Shown in pieces: positions 50,950 through 61,530 of a stretch of 64,000 nucleotides of DNA; the first letter of the stretch is position 1; every line of letters starts with the position of its first letter. The DNA lies in NCBI RefSeq assembly GCF_902506435.1, contig NZ_LR733215.1, positions 829,540 to 893,539 of the forward strand, given 5' to 3'. The stretch comes from Nocardioides sp. AX2bis (GTDB lineage Bacteria > Actinomycetota > Actinomycetes > Propionibacteriales > Nocardioidaceae). Both the position numbers and the translations under genes were made by a program. The notes under the pieces were generated by a model. The model was not told the origin of the DNA. It saw only the letters and a program-made list of their open reading frames with translations, and searched no databases.

Positions 50950-51800
50950 TGGACCACGAGGGCGCGGCGACGCCGAGGACCTCCCGCACCGTCTCGGCGT
51001 GGCTGGGGGGCCTCGACGGCCGCACCTGGTGGGCTCGCGACGACCGCGAGCCGCACCTCGCGGCCAGCACGATGAAGCTGCCGGTGGCCGTCGCGGCGCT
51101 GCGCGCCCACGCCGCGGGCACCCTCGACCTCGACCTCGCGGTGGCGGTCCACGACGAGTTCGACTCCGTGGTGGCGGGGGAGCGGTTCACGATGGACGCC
51201 GACTACGACCAGGACCCCCGGACCTGGGCCGAGCGCGGGGGCACCGTGCCGCTGCGCGACCTGGTGCACCGGATGCTGGCCCACTCGGGCAACCTGGCCA
51301 CGAACCTGGTCCTCGAGCAGGTCGGCACCGACGCGGTCGCCGCGGTGCTCGAGGAGGCCGGGTGCTCGGAGCGCACCGCCGTCCCGCGCGGGATCGAGGA
51401 CGGCCCCGGGCGCAGGGCCGGGCTCGAGAACGTCGTCACGGCCCGCGACCTCGGACTCGTCCTCGTGGGCGCGGTGGGCCACCGGCTGCTCGACGCCGCG
51501 TCGGGGCACGCCCTCGAGCGCGACCTGCTCGCCCAGGTCTTCCGTGACGGCATCCCGGCGGGCCTGCCGGCCGGTGTCACGGTGGCGAACAAGACCGGGT
51601 GGATCGGCGGGGTGAACCACGACGTCGCCCTGGTCCGCCCGGACGCCCACCCGCCCTTCGTGCTGGTCGTGCTGACCCGTCACGGCGCCTCGGAGCGCGC
51701 GGGCGAGCAGCTGGTGGCCGACGTGGCCTCCCGGGCCTGGGCGGCGCTCGAGGAGCGCGCGGGACGCCCGCTCCACCACGGCGGTGACGCTCCCTCGTGA
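50949..51800 (+). CDS. Class A beta-lactamase-like serine hydrolase, cytoplasmic
   Basis: 283 residues with the three penicilloyl-hydrolase motifs: STMK (Ser40, Lys43), SGN (about 113-115) and KTG (about 215-217). No signal peptide or lipobox is present, so periplasmic beta-lactamase function is unlikely. It sits before an Ala-Glu epimerase-like gene and an NlpC/P60 gene, suggesting action on cytoplasmic muropeptides. ATG 50949 overlaps the HAD stop. Confidence 0.87.
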   Translation: MDHEGAATPRTSRTVSAWLGGLDGRTWWARDDREPHLAASTMKLPVAVAALRAHAAGTLDLDLAVAVHDEFDSVVAGERFTMDADYDQDPRTWAERGGTVPLRDLVHRMLAHSGNLATNLVLEQVGTDAVAAVLEEAGCSERTAVPRGIEDGPGRRAGLENVVTARDLGLVLVGAVGHRLLDAASGHALERDLLAQVFRDGIPAGLPAGVTVANKTGWIGGVNHDVALVRPDAHPPFVLVVLTRHGASERAGEQLVADVASRAWAALEERAGRPLHHGGDAPS

Positions 51801-51810
51801 CCGGTCCCTC

Positions 51811-52929
51811 GTGAGCAGCTCCCGCGTGGTCGAGGTGCGCGCAGCGGCCGTCTCGGCGCCCCTGCACACCCCGTTCGTGACCGCGGTGCGGCGCACCACC
51901 ACGGTCGACACGGTCGTGGTCACCGTGACCGACGACGACGGCGTCACCGGCTGGGGCGAGGCCCCGCAGGCGTGGCGCATCACCGGCGACTCCCTGGCCG
52001 GCACCACCGCCTGCGTCGAGGGCCCCGTCCGCGACGCGCTGGTCGGGGGACCCGCCGACCCCCGCGAGGCCTGGCCGCGGCTGGACGGCTGCGCGACGGG
52101 CAACGCCGGCGCCAAGATGGCGGTCGACACCGCCCTGCACGACCTCGCGGCGCGACGGGCCGGCGTACCCCTGGCCGTCCACCTCGCGGCCCACCTGGGC
52201 GTCGGGGCGGCCCCGGCGCCGGACCTGCGGGTGCCGACCGACGTGACGCTGGCGGCGGGGGAGCCCGCGGCCCTGGCCGCGGCGGCCCGGGACCGGGTGG
52301 CCGACGGCTTCACCGTGCTCAAGGTGAAGGTCGGGACGCACGCCGCCACCGACGTGGACCGGGTCCGCGCCGTCCGCGCGGCCGTCGGCGACGGGGTCGA
52401 GCTCCGCCTCGACGCCAACCAGGGCTGGGACGCCCACAGCGCGGTCCGCGTGGTGCGCGAGCTCGAGGACGCCGGGCTCGGCGTGACCCTGGTCGAGCAG
52501 CCCGTGCCCGCCCGGGACCACCTCGGGCTGGCCCACGTCCGCGCCCACGTCGACACCCCGGTGATGGCCGACGAGTCGCTGGTCGACCTGGAGGACCTGG
52601 TCTCCCTGGTCCGCCTCGGCGCCTGCGACGCCGTCAACGTCAAGCTCGCCAAGTGCGGCGGGCTGACCCCGGCGGCAGCGCTGCTGGAGGTGGCCGCGCG
52701 GCACGGGCTGGGCACGATGGTCGGCTCGATGATGGAGTCGTCCCTGGGCGTCGGGGCCGCCGGGTCGTTGGTGGCGGCCCTCGGCACGACGTGGGGCGCC
52801 GACCTCGACGCGGCCTGGTGGGCGGCGTCCTCGCCGTACGTCGGCGGGCCCTCCTACCAGGGTCCGGTGCTGGTCCTGCCCGACGCCCCCGGTCTGGGTG
52901 TGACGGGCCTGGCCCTGCCAGGATCCTGA
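51811..52929 (+). CDS. Enolase-superfamily dipeptide epimerase-like protein
   Basis: 372 residues. Catalytic Lys in LKVKVG (about 172), metal ligands in LRLDANQGW, VEQPVP and ADES, and second catalytic Lys in NVKLAKCGG (about 280): the L-Ala-D/L-Glu epimerase (YkfB/YcjG) arrangement. Starts at 51784 or 51811 are both possible; the latter avoids overlap. Between the beta-lactamase-like and NlpC/P60 genes it would recycle murein L-Ala-D-Glu. Confidence 0.87.
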   Translation: MSSSRVVEVRAAAVSAPLHTPFVTAVRRTTTVDTVVVTVTDDDGVTGWGEAPQAWRITGDSLAGTTACVEGPVRDALVGGPADPREAWPRLDGCATGNAGAKMAVDTALHDLAARRAGVPLAVHLAAHLGVGAAPAPDLRVPTDVTLAAGEPAALAAAARDRVADGFTVLKVKVGTHAATDVDRVRAVRAAVGDGVELRLDANQGWDAHSAVRVVRELEDAGLGVTLVEQPVPARDHLGLAHVRAHVDTPVMADESLVDLEDLVSLVRLGACDAVNVKLAKCGGLTPAAALLEVAARHGLGTMVGSMMESSLGVGAAGSLVAALGTTWGADLDAAWWAASSPYVGGPSYQGPVLVLPDAPGLGVTGLALPGS

Positions 52930-52931
52930 GC

Positions 52932-53564
52932 ATGCCGACGGTCGCCCGCACCCTCTGCCCGGTCCGCCGCACCCCTGACGCCGAGGGGGAGCAGGTGACG
53001 CAGCTGCTGCCCGGTGAGCCGGTCGAGGTCCTCGAGTCCCTGGACGACTGGGCCCGGGTGGTCGCGCCGTGGCAGCCGTCGTCCCTGGACCCGGCCGGCT
53101 ATCCCGGCTGGGTGCTCGCGGCCCACCTCGGCGACGGCCACGAGGGCGACGGGCACCCGGGCCCCGTCGGGGCCGGTGGGGCCGCCGGGGCCGCGCTGGT
53201 GGCGGCCGCGGCGACGTACCTCGACACGCCCTACCTCTGGGGCGGGCTGAGCGCCGACGGCATCGACTGCTCCGGGCTGGTGCACCGGGTGGCCCGGGCC
53301 GCCGGGCTGCGCGTGCCGCGCGACGCCTCCGACCAGGGCGACGTCCTCGAGCCGGTCGACCTCGACGCCGTGCAGGTCGGTGACCTCTACCTCTTCGCCC
53401 GTCCGGAGCGACGCGTCCACCACGTCGGCTTCGTCGCCGCCCCGGCCCCGGCCCGCCGGATCCTGCACGCCCCCGACAGCGGCCCCGTGCGGCGCGTGGT
53501 CGAGGAGGACCTGTCGCCGGAGCGGCTGGCCACCCTGGTCGGCGCGGTCCGCCTGCCCAGATGA
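52932..53564 (+). CDS. NlpC/P60 endopeptidase with SH3-like domain, no signal peptide
   Basis: 210 residues. An SH3b-like N-terminus (about 5-65, with VEVLESLDDWARVV) precedes the NlpC/P60 domain: Cys113 in GIDCSGLVHRV, His at about 163 in RVHHVGFV. This is the layout of YkfC, a gamma-D-Glu-meso-diaminopimelate endopeptidase acting on cytoplasmic peptides; lack of a signal peptide agrees. Two bases after the epimerase stop. The stop codon TGA (53562-53564) is supplied by the first unit of a 22-bp tandem repeat. Confidence 0.9.
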   Translation: MPTVARTLCPVRRTPDAEGEQVTQLLPGEPVEVLESLDDWARVVAPWQPSSLDPAGYPGWVLAAHLGDGHEGDGHPGPVGAGGAAGAALVAAAATYLDTPYLWGGLSADGIDCSGLVHRVARAAGLRVPRDASDQGDVLEPVDLDAVQVGDLYLFARPERRVHHVGFVAAPAPARRILHAPDSGPVRRVVEEDLSPERLATLVGAVRLPR

Positions 53565-53647
53565 CGCTCGCGGACAGCCGAGATGACGCTCGCGGACAGC
53601 CCAGGTGACGCTCGCGGCGCCTCGAGATGACGGTCGCGGACAGCGCG
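53560..53647 (+). repeat. 22-bp tandem repeat family, locus 2 (four units)
   Basis: Four head-to-tail 22-bp units at 53560, 53582, 53604 and 53626. Each starts G(A/G)TGACG(C/G)TCGCGG and ends in ACAGCC-GA, ACAGCC-CA, CGCCTC-GA or ACAGCG-CG. The first unit provides the stop of the NlpC/P60 gene. Loci 1 and 3 carry the same two unit flavours on the minus strand. Confidence 0.88.
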
Positions 53648-53730
53648 TCGCGGACCGGTTGACAAAAGAAGTCGACGTGTCCAGGACCACGGTGGTTACC
53701 GAAGGGTAGATACGGACCCCGGGCTCGGCA

Positions 53731-53736
53731 TACTCT
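53731..53736 (+). promoter_or_regulatory. -10-like box of the aldehyde dehydrogenase gene
   Basis: TACTCT ends 6 nt before ATG 53743. An upstream TTGACA (about 53660) in an unusually AT-rich patch is 65 bp away and too far for this box, so it may belong to another promoter. Confidence 0.45.
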
Positions 53737-53742
53737 CGGTAC

Positions 53743-55368
53743 ATGAACGGTCAGAACCCCGCCGCGACCCCTGGTGACCCCGCCGTCGACGGCCCGCACG
53801 ACCCGGAGCACGACCCGACCGCGTCCTACGCGCTCGAGCCCGACTACACCGAGGCGCTGACGAGGCGGGTGCTGGCCACGAGCGGTCGTACGGCGGCGGT
53901 CCACTCGCCGCTCGACGGCGCACCGCTCGCGCACGTCCCGCAGTCCAGCGACGAGGACGTGACCGAGGCGTTCCGGCGGGCGAGGGTGGCCCAGGAGCAG
54001 TGGGCACGCACCCCGCTCGAGCAGCGGTCCGAGGCGATGATGCGCCTGCACGACCTCATCCTGGACCGTCAGGAGGAGATCCTCGACCTGATCGTCCGTG
54101 AGTCCGGCAAGGCCCGCAAGCACGCCTTCGACGAGCCGCTGCACGTGGCGCTGACCGCCCGCTACTACGCCCGCACCGCCCGCCGGCACCTGCGCCCGCG
54201 CCGGGCCAGCGGCGTCGTGCCCGTGCTGACCCGGGTCGGGGTGAACCAGGTGCCCAAGGGCGTCGTCGGGATCATCTCGCCCTGGAACTACCCGTTCACG
54301 ATGGCGCTCTGCGACGGGCTCCCCGCGCTGATGGCCGGCAACGCGGTGGTCTCCAAGCCCGACTCCCAGACCATGCTGAGCGCGCTCCTCGGGCTCGAGC
54401 TGCTCGAGCAGGCCGGCTTCCCCCGGGACCTGTGGCAGGTCGTCGCCGGCAAGGGGTCCGAGGTCGGCACCGCGATCATCGACCGCGCCGACTACGTCTG
54501 CTTCACCGGGTCGACGGCCACCGGCCGTACGGTCGCGCGGCGCTGCGCCGAGCGGCTGATCGGCTGCTCGCTCGAGCTCGGCGGCAAGAACCCGATGCTG
54601 GTCCTGCGCGACGCCGACCTCGAGAAGGCCGCCGAGGGCGCCGTGCGTGCCTCGTTCTCCAACGCCGGCCAGCTGTGCGTGGCGATGGAGCGGATGTTCG
54701 TCTCCGACCAGGTCTACGACCGGTTCGTGGAGCGCTTCGTGGCCCGCACCAAGGCCATGACGCTGGGCGCCTCGATGGACTGGGGCAACGACATGGGCTC
54801 GCTGATCTCGGCCGAGCAGCTCGCGACCGTGGTCGCGCACGTCGACGACGCCGTCGCCAAGGGCGCCACCGTCCTGACCGGCGGTCGGCCCCGCCCGGAC
54901 CTCGGGCCCTACATGTACGAGCCGACCATCCTCGAGGGCGTCACGCCGGAGATGACCTGCTTCGGCGACGAGACCTTCGGCCCTGTCATCGCGCTGTACC
55001 GCTTCCACGACGAGGCCGACGCCGTGGCCCGCGCGAACGCCGGCGGTTACGGCCTGAACGCCTCGATCTACAGCCAGGACGGCGCCCGCGCCCGGCAGCT
55101 GGCCTCGGAGATCCGGTGCGGGACGGTGAACGTCAACGAGGCGTTCGCGGCCACCTTCGCCTCGATCGACGCGCCGATGGGCGGCATGCACCAGTCCGGC
55201 ATGGGCCGCCGCCAGGGTGCCGAGGGCGTCCACCGCTTCACCGAGACCCAGGCCGTCGCCACCCAGCGGCTGCTGCGCTTCGCGCCCCAGCTCGGGATGT
55301 CCGACGAGACCTATGCCGCCGCGATGACGCTGAACCTGCGCCTGCTGAAGAAGCTGGGACGGGCCTGA
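53743..55368 (+). CDS. Succinate-semialdehyde dehydrogenase-like aldehyde dehydrogenase
   Basis: 541-residue NAD(P)-dependent aldehyde dehydrogenase of the GabD2-like branch. Catalytic Cys312 in NAGQLCVAMERM, general base Glu278 in LELGGKNPM, cofactor sites SPWNYPFT and FTGSTATG. The Pro/Asp-rich N-terminal 30 residues are probably disordered. It is 19 bp upstream of the GMC oxidoreductase, whose alcohol or sterol product chemistry could supply aldehydes. Substrate inferred only. Confidence 0.92.
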   Translation: MNGQNPAATPGDPAVDGPHDPEHDPTASYALEPDYTEALTRRVLATSGRTAAVHSPLDGAPLAHVPQSSDEDVTEAFRRARVAQEQWARTPLEQRSEAMMRLHDLILDRQEEILDLIVRESGKARKHAFDEPLHVALTARYYARTARRHLRPRRASGVVPVLTRVGVNQVPKGVVGIISPWNYPFTMALCDGLPALMAGNAVVSKPDSQTMLSALLGLELLEQAGFPRDLWQVVAGKGSEVGTAIIDRADYVCFTGSTATGRTVARRCAERLIGCSLELGGKNPMLVLRDADLEKAAEGAVRASFSNAGQLCVAMERMFVSDQVYDRFVERFVARTKAMTLGASMDWGNDMGSLISAEQLATVVAHVDDAVAKGATVLTGGRPRPDLGPYMYEPTILEGVTPEMTCFGDETFGPVIALYRFHDEADAVARANAGGYGLNASIYSQDGARARQLASEIRCGTVNVNEAFAATFASIDAPMGGMHQSGMGRRQGAEGVHRFTETQAVATQRLLRFAPQLGMSDETYAAAMTLNLRLLKKLGRA

Positions 55369-55387
55369 GATGACCAGGAGGACCGCC

Positions 55388-57118
55388 ATGGGGACCGGTA
55401 CGCGTCGCGCTTTCGACTACGACGTGCTGGTGGTCGGCTCCGGGTTCGGGGGCTCGGTGACCGCGCTGCGGCTGACCGAGAAGGGCTACCGCGTCGGGGT
55501 GATCGAGGCCGGCCCGCGCTTCGAGGACGACGACTTCGCCGAGACGTCGTGGGACGTCAAGAAGTACCTGTTCCGCCCCGAGGTCGGCTGCTACGGCATC
55601 CAGCGGATCGACGCGCTGGCCGACTGCATGATCGTCTCCGGCGCAGGTGTCGGCGGCGGCTCGCTGGTCTACGCCAACACGCTCTACGAGCCGCTCCAGC
55701 CGTTCTTCGAGGACCCGCAGTGGTCCCACATCACCGACTGGCGCGCCGAGCTCGCCCCGTTCTACGACCAGGCCAAGCGGATGCTCGGCGTGGTCGACAA
55801 CCCGATGCGCACCCCCGCCGACGAGGTCATGGAGAAGGTCGCCAGCGAGATGGGCGTGGCCGAGACCTTCCACCCCACCCCGGTCGGCGTGTTCTTCGCC
55901 GGTCCGGACGAGGAGCAGGGCCAGGAGGTCGCCGACCCGTACTTCGGTGGTGTCGGGCCTGCCCGCAACAGCTGCATCGGCTGCGGTTCCTGCATGAGCG
56001 GGTGCCGACACAACGCCAAGAACACCCTGGTCAAGAACTACCTCTACCTCGCCGAGCAGCACGGCGCGACGGTGATGCCGCTGACCACCGTCACCCGGGT
56101 CGCCCCGCGCGACGGCGGCGGCTACGACGTCGACGTCCGCTACACCAAGGCGAAGCTGCCCAGCAGGGGCGCCCGTCGTACCCTCACCGCCGAGCAGGTC
56201 GTCTTCTCCGCCTCCGCGCTGGGCACCCAGCGGCTGCTGCACCGGATGCGCGACGAGGGCCACCTCCCGCGGATCTCCTCGCGGCTCGGCCAGCTCTCGC
56301 GCACCAACTCCGAGTCGATCCTCGGTGCCATCGCACCGGACACCGAGATCGACTACAGCCAGGGCATCGCGATCACCTCGAGCTTCCACCCCGACGCCGA
56401 CACCCACGTCGAGCCCTGCCGGTACGGCCCGGGCAGCAACTTCATGTCGCTGATGCAGACGGTCCTGACCGACGGTGACGGTCCTCTGCCGCGGTGGCGC
56501 ACCTGGATCAACGAGGTGTGGCGCCAGCGGTCGACCCTGCGCGACCTCTACGACCTGCAGCACTGGTCCGAGCGCACCGTCATCGCGCTGGTCATGCAGA
56601 GCCTGGACAACTCGATCACGACCTACACCAAGCGGATCCCCGGCACCCGCAAGCGCTACATGACCTCCAAGCAGGGTCACGGCGTGCCGAACCCGACCTG
56701 GATCCCGGTCGGCAACACCGCCGTACGCCTGATGGCCAAGGTGATGGGCGGCGTCGCCGGCGGGTCGATCGGCGAGCCGTTCAACCGGCCGCTGACCGCG
56801 CACTTCATCGGCGGCTGCACGATCGGCGACTCCGCCGAGACCGGTGTCATCGATCCCTACCAGCGGATGTACGGCCACCCCGGCCTGCACGTCGTCGACG
56901 GCTCCGCGGTGACCGCCAACCTCGGGGTCAACCCGTCGCTGACCATCACCGCGCAGGCCGAGCGGGCCGTGTCGCTGTGGCCCAACAAGGGCGAAACGGA
57001 CCTGCGCCCGGGCCTGGGCGGGGAGTACGTCCGGCTCGACCCGGTCGCTCCCCGGTCCCCGGTCGTGCCCCACGACGCCCCGGGGGCGCTGAGGCTGCCC
57101 ATCGTCGGGGTGTCCTGA
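55388..57118 (+). CDS. Cholesterol-oxidase-like GMC oxidoreductase (ChoD type)
   Basis: 576-residue FAD enzyme from ATG 55388, chosen because AGGAGG lies 6 nt upstream; ATG 55370 is also open. FAD motif VVGSGFGGSV near residue 15; GGGSLVYANT; C-terminal NPSLTITAQAERAV. A Cys-rich CIGCGSCMSGCRHN segment (about 195-208) resembles an Fe-S or metal knuckle. The nearest known relative by context is M. tuberculosis Rv3409c (ChoD), also by guaB3; sterol oxidation by that protein is disputed. Confidence 0.88.
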   Translation: MGTGTRRAFDYDVLVVGSGFGGSVTALRLTEKGYRVGVIEAGPRFEDDDFAETSWDVKKYLFRPEVGCYGIQRIDALADCMIVSGAGVGGGSLVYANTLYEPLQPFFEDPQWSHITDWRAELAPFYDQAKRMLGVVDNPMRTPADEVMEKVASEMGVAETFHPTPVGVFFAGPDEEQGQEVADPYFGGVGPARNSCIGCGSCMSGCRHNAKNTLVKNYLYLAEQHGATVMPLTTVTRVAPRDGGGYDVDVRYTKAKLPSRGARRTLTAEQVVFSASALGTQRLLHRMRDEGHLPRISSRLGQLSRTNSESILGAIAPDTEIDYSQGIAITSSFHPDADTHVEPCRYGPGSNFMSLMQTVLTDGDGPLPRWRTWINEVWRQRSTLRDLYDLQHWSERTVIALVMQSLDNSITTYTKRIPGTRKRYMTSKQGHGVPNPTWIPVGNTAVRLMAKVMGGVAGGSIGEPFNRPLTAHFIGGCTIGDSAETGVIDPYQRMYGHPGLHVVDGSAVTANLGVNPSLTITAQAERAVSLWPNKGETDLRPGLGGEYVRLDPVAPRSPVVPHDAPGALRLPIVGVS

Positions 57119-57142
57119 CGACGTCGTGACGGCGTCCTGCCG

Positions 57143-57183
57143 GCGTCGTCGCCCGTGCTGCTACGTGCGGCGGGCGACGACGC
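57143..57183. terminator. Bidirectional terminator after the GMC oxidoreductase
   Basis: GCGTCGTCGCCCG (57143-57155) and CGGGCGACGACGC (57171-57183) form a perfect 13-bp stem with a 15-nt loop between convergent genes. The right arm lies in the last codons of the minus-strand gene, as at coaA. Confidence 0.7.
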
Positions 57184-58915
57184 GGTAGAGCACGGGGTCC
57201 TCGCCCTGGTACGGCGACAACCCGGTGCCCTCCTCCTCGTGCAGGAGGGCGAAGCCGTGCCGCTCGCTCAGCCGGCGCCCGAACGCCGGGCCGTCCTGGA
57301 AGCGCCGGTAGTGCTGCCCGTGCACCTTGGTGACGGCCTTGTCGCCCTCGGTGCGGAACTCCGCGGCGAGGACGTCGCCGGGCCGGGCGACGGCGCTGAT
57401 GGTCCGGACCAGGCCGGCCTGGACGTTCCTCGGGATCGAGTGCAGGAAGAAGCGCAGGTAGAACATCACGGGGTCGTCGCCGGCCCCGGCGACGGCTCGT
57501 CCGAGGACCTCGCCGAGGTGCTCGGTCTCCGAGACGTCGCAGACCTCGAAGCGGACCCGGTCGGTGAGCCCGAGGGTGGCGGCCCGCCCGGAGGCGTGCT
57601 CGACGCCGACGGGGGACTGGTCGAGACCGACCACGTGCCGCCCCGCGCTGCCGAACGCGCACGCATCCCGCCCGTCGCCGCACCCGATGTCGACCACGGT
57701 GCCGGGGGTGTCGGAGCGCGCGTCCATGAAGGCCGCGAACGTGGAGCCGCTGGTGTAGCGGTTGCGGGCGTAGAAGTCCGCCCAGTAGACCTTCGACTGG
57801 TGGGCCTTGGTGAGCTTGGCCTCGGCGGAGAGCCGGGTGCGCTCGCGCGGCCAGTGGAACCCGGGCTTGGGCTGGCGCCAGTCGGGGCCGTAGAGGCACT
57901 CGACGACCTGCTCGGCGTTCACCGGCACCAGCCCGCGGCCGGCCGGCCAGTCGATCTCGCGCACGCCCTGCCAGTCGCGGCGGTGGATCGTCGAGGTGCC
58001 GGCCACCCCGAACGGGAAGCACAGCTCCCCGGCCTCGTCGAAGTAGGTGTGGAAGAGGTCGATGTGGAGGTCGGGGTCGGCCGGGTCGCTGATGTGCAGG
58101 TGCGGGGGGAGCGCCGTGACCGACAGACCCTCCCCGATCAGGGTCAGCGAGACGTCGACCAGCTCACCCGCTGCGCCGTCGGGGTCCGTCGCCGAGGTGA
58201 CGAACGCGGCGTCGAAGTCGACGTCGTGGCCGATGTAGGTCCCCTCCCGGACCGCGCCGAGGAGCGTGCCGTAGGTGAAGAAGACGTCGTGGCCGTGCTT
58301 CTCACGCAGGATCGTGCGGGTGCGGGTGTAGAGGTCGAGGACCTTGCGCTGCCACTCCAGGTCGAGCTGCTTGCTGGCCTGGAGCCGCCCCTTCTGCGAG
58401 AACACGCTGCCCTCGGCGAGCCGGCGGCGGACGTCGTCGACCGAGCGCCGTCCGGCCGACGGCGGGGACAGGTGCAGCCCGTGGCCCGTGATGGGGAGAC
58501 GGGACCCGCCGATCTGGACGGAGACCTCGGTGTTCGGGTCGCAGAAGCGCCACAGGTCGGCGAGGCGGAAGCGGAACCACCGCACCTCCTCCCCGGAGTT
58601 GCGGAGCACGTGGCCCGGTCCGAGGAGGTGGCGGCCCGGCCCGCGGGCACGTCGACGGCCTCCGCCCGACGCCTCGTCCGCCGTCGACGCCGGAGCGTCG
58701 CCCTCGGGGGTGGGGTCGTCGGGGTCGTCGGGGTCGGTCGTGGCGTAGGTCGCGGTGACCTCGAGGTCGTCGAGGTGCAGCGTCACGCGGGTCGGAGGGG
58801 CGTCCGCGGGGACGGAGACCCACCCTCGCACCGCCTTCTGGGAGAACATCTCGACGATGCCGACGACGGGTACGCCGTCATCGCTCCGCGGCTCTGTCGA
58901 CCTGGTCTGGCTCAC
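57161..58915 (-). CDS. LicD-like nucleotidyltransferase-SAM methyltransferase fusion
   Basis: 584 residues. 1-150: variable, with an acidic linker (DPDDPDDPTPEGD). 180-350: LicD/fukutin-like domain, with YGTLLGAVREGTYIG (215-229) and HDVDFD (230-235), the metal-binding Asp set. 395-580: class I methyltransferase with VVDIGCGDGRD (407-417) and VVGLDQSP. LicD proteins move phosphocholine-like groups onto glycans, so a surface polymer modified by phosphotransfer and methylation is suggested. Start is GTG 58915. I know no specific product. Confidence 0.8.
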   Translation of the reverse strand: MSQTRSTEPRSDDGVPVVGIVEMFSQKAVRGWVSVPADAPPTRVTLHLDDLEVTATYATTDPDDPDDPTPEGDAPASTADEASGGGRRRARGPGRHLLGPGHVLRNSGEEVRWFRFRLADLWRFCDPNTEVSVQIGGSRLPITGHGLHLSPPSAGRRSVDDVRRRLAEGSVFSQKGRLQASKQLDLEWQRKVLDLYTRTRTILREKHGHDVFFTYGTLLGAVREGTYIGHDVDFDAAFVTSATDPDGAAGELVDVSLTLIGEGLSVTALPPHLHISDPADPDLHIDLFHTYFDEAGELCFPFGVAGTSTIHRRDWQGVREIDWPAGRGLVPVNAEQVVECLYGPDWRQPKPGFHWPRERTRLSAEAKLTKAHQSKVYWADFYARNRYTSGSTFAAFMDARSDTPGTVVDIGCGDGRDACAFGSAGRHVVGLDQSPVGVEHASGRAATLGLTDRVRFEVCDVSETEHLGEVLGRAVAGAGDDPVMFYLRFFLHSIPRNVQAGLVRTISAVARPGDVLAAEFRTEGDKAVTKVHGQHYRRFQDGPAFGRRLSERHGFALLHEEEGTGLSPYQGEDPVLYRVVARRT

Positions 58916-59035
58916 TCGCTGCCCCGCACTCCCGCTGTGGTCCCGGCGTGTGTGGCCGGGCGTCCTCCTGGACGTAGCAAGCAGGTTAACCGCGGGTGAA
59001 CGTGGTCGTCGGGACGGTGGGGTCCGGGGCGCGTC

Positions 59036-59488
59036 TCAGCCGGTCAGGGCGGCGAGCAGCTCCGCCTTCGGCTTGTTCGACATCCCGGTGAGCCCGCGCT
59101 CCCGCGCCTCGGCGCGGAGCCGGGCGACGGTCCAGGAGGCGTCCGGGGCGTCGGCGGGGCTGTCGGCCGGGCCGGTGGTGGCGCTGGTGGTGGGGGCGCT
59201 CGTGGTGGGGGTGCCACCGGACGGCGCGGTCGCAGACCGCTTCGCCAGCTTCTTCTCGAGCTTGGCCGTCTTCTTCTCCGCCGCCGCGGCCGCGGCCCGG
59301 GCGTCCTTCGCCTCGCCCTTCCACCCGGCGGCCTTGGTCGCGGCGCGCTCCAGGCGGGCCTCGAGCGTCGCGACGGCGGCCTCGAGCCGCTCGACCTCCC
59401 TGTCCTGCTTGGTGGGCTTGGCGGACTTGGTGGGCTTGGCGGTCTTCGAGCCCTTGGAGCTCTTTGCGGACTTCTTCTTCGTGGCCAT
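59036..59488 (-). CDS. Lys-rich coiled-coil protein with SAP/Rho-N-like C-terminus
   Basis: 150 residues. 1-30: Lys/Ser/Thr-rich basic tail (MATKKKSAKSSKGSKTAK). 30-85: predicted coiled coil (REVERLEAAVATLEARLERA). 85-115: Ala/Pro/Thr linker. 115-150: WTVARLRAEARERGLTGM then SNKPKAELLAAL, a SAP or Rho-N-like helix-loop-helix that often binds nucleic acid. A nucleoid-associated or RNA-binding role is suggested, not shown. Confidence 0.8.
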   Translation of the reverse strand: MATKKKSAKSSKGSKTAKPTKSAKPTKQDREVERLEAAVATLEARLERAATKAAGWKGEAKDARAAAAAAEKKTAKLEKKLAKRSATAPSGGTPTTSAPTTSATTGPADSPADAPDASWTVARLRAEARERGLTGMSNKPKAELLAALTG

Positions 59489-59789
59489 GGCGGCCTCCTC
59501 GTGCTGGTCGGGCCCCCATCATGCCCGCGACCGGCGGTCCAGACCGCCGCGCGCCGGCGGCGTGACCCGGGCGGGCCGACCTCGTTGAGGCCGTCGTACC
59601 CCGGTGTCACACCGCTCCCTCCGGCACCATCGACGCCGGGTACGCCCCGGGGCCCTCGTGGCACCGGGAGGCGCAGGGCCCGGCCGTACCTCCCTCCCCG
59701 GCCGGGCCCGCCCGCGTCCGCGGCCGATACGATGACGGCTCCGTCGGACCCCGTCGGACCGCAGTGACCCGCACGTCGAGAGGGCCCGG
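59489..59789. other. Intergenic region upstream of guaA
   Basis: No gene is supported here. It holds a small hairpin (GGCGGTC, CA, GACCGCC at 59533-59548) and a likely guaA -10 box TACGAT (59728-59733), leaving a leader of about 50 nt that contains CCGTCGGACC twice and a GAGAGGG ribosome site. No known purine riboswitch was recognised. Confidence 0.5.
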
Positions 59790-61373
<1,584 letters not shown>

Positions 61374-61421
61374 GGCGGGCGCCCTGACCTCCGGGACGGG
61401 ACGGGTCGCCCGGCGTACGGG

Positions 61422-61467
61422 GTCGTGTGCCTGTGCACGGTCCGGGGACCGTGCTGGGGCACACGAC
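61422..61467. repeat. 46-bp palindromic repeat, copy E
   Basis: GTCGTGTGCCTGTGCACGGTCC and its mirror across GG; again exactly 46 bp. It lies 48 bp after guaA in a convergent gap, as copies A and B do, and 63 bp before locus 3 of the 22-bp repeat. Confidence 0.85.
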
Positions 61468-61530
61468 TCGCCCGGCGGTCACCACGCCGGTCGGTGACCG
61501 GCCCGGCGACGACCACCGCCGCGGTGGCGA

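Noticed and set aside
50949..51800. Beta-lactamase-like gene as antibiotic resistance
   Set aside because: No signal peptide and an operon context of murein-peptide enzymes; export would be needed for classical resistance.
53560..53647. Tandem 22-bp units as a CRISPR array
   Set aside because: Units are directly adjacent with no spacers, there are only about four, and no cas genes are present.
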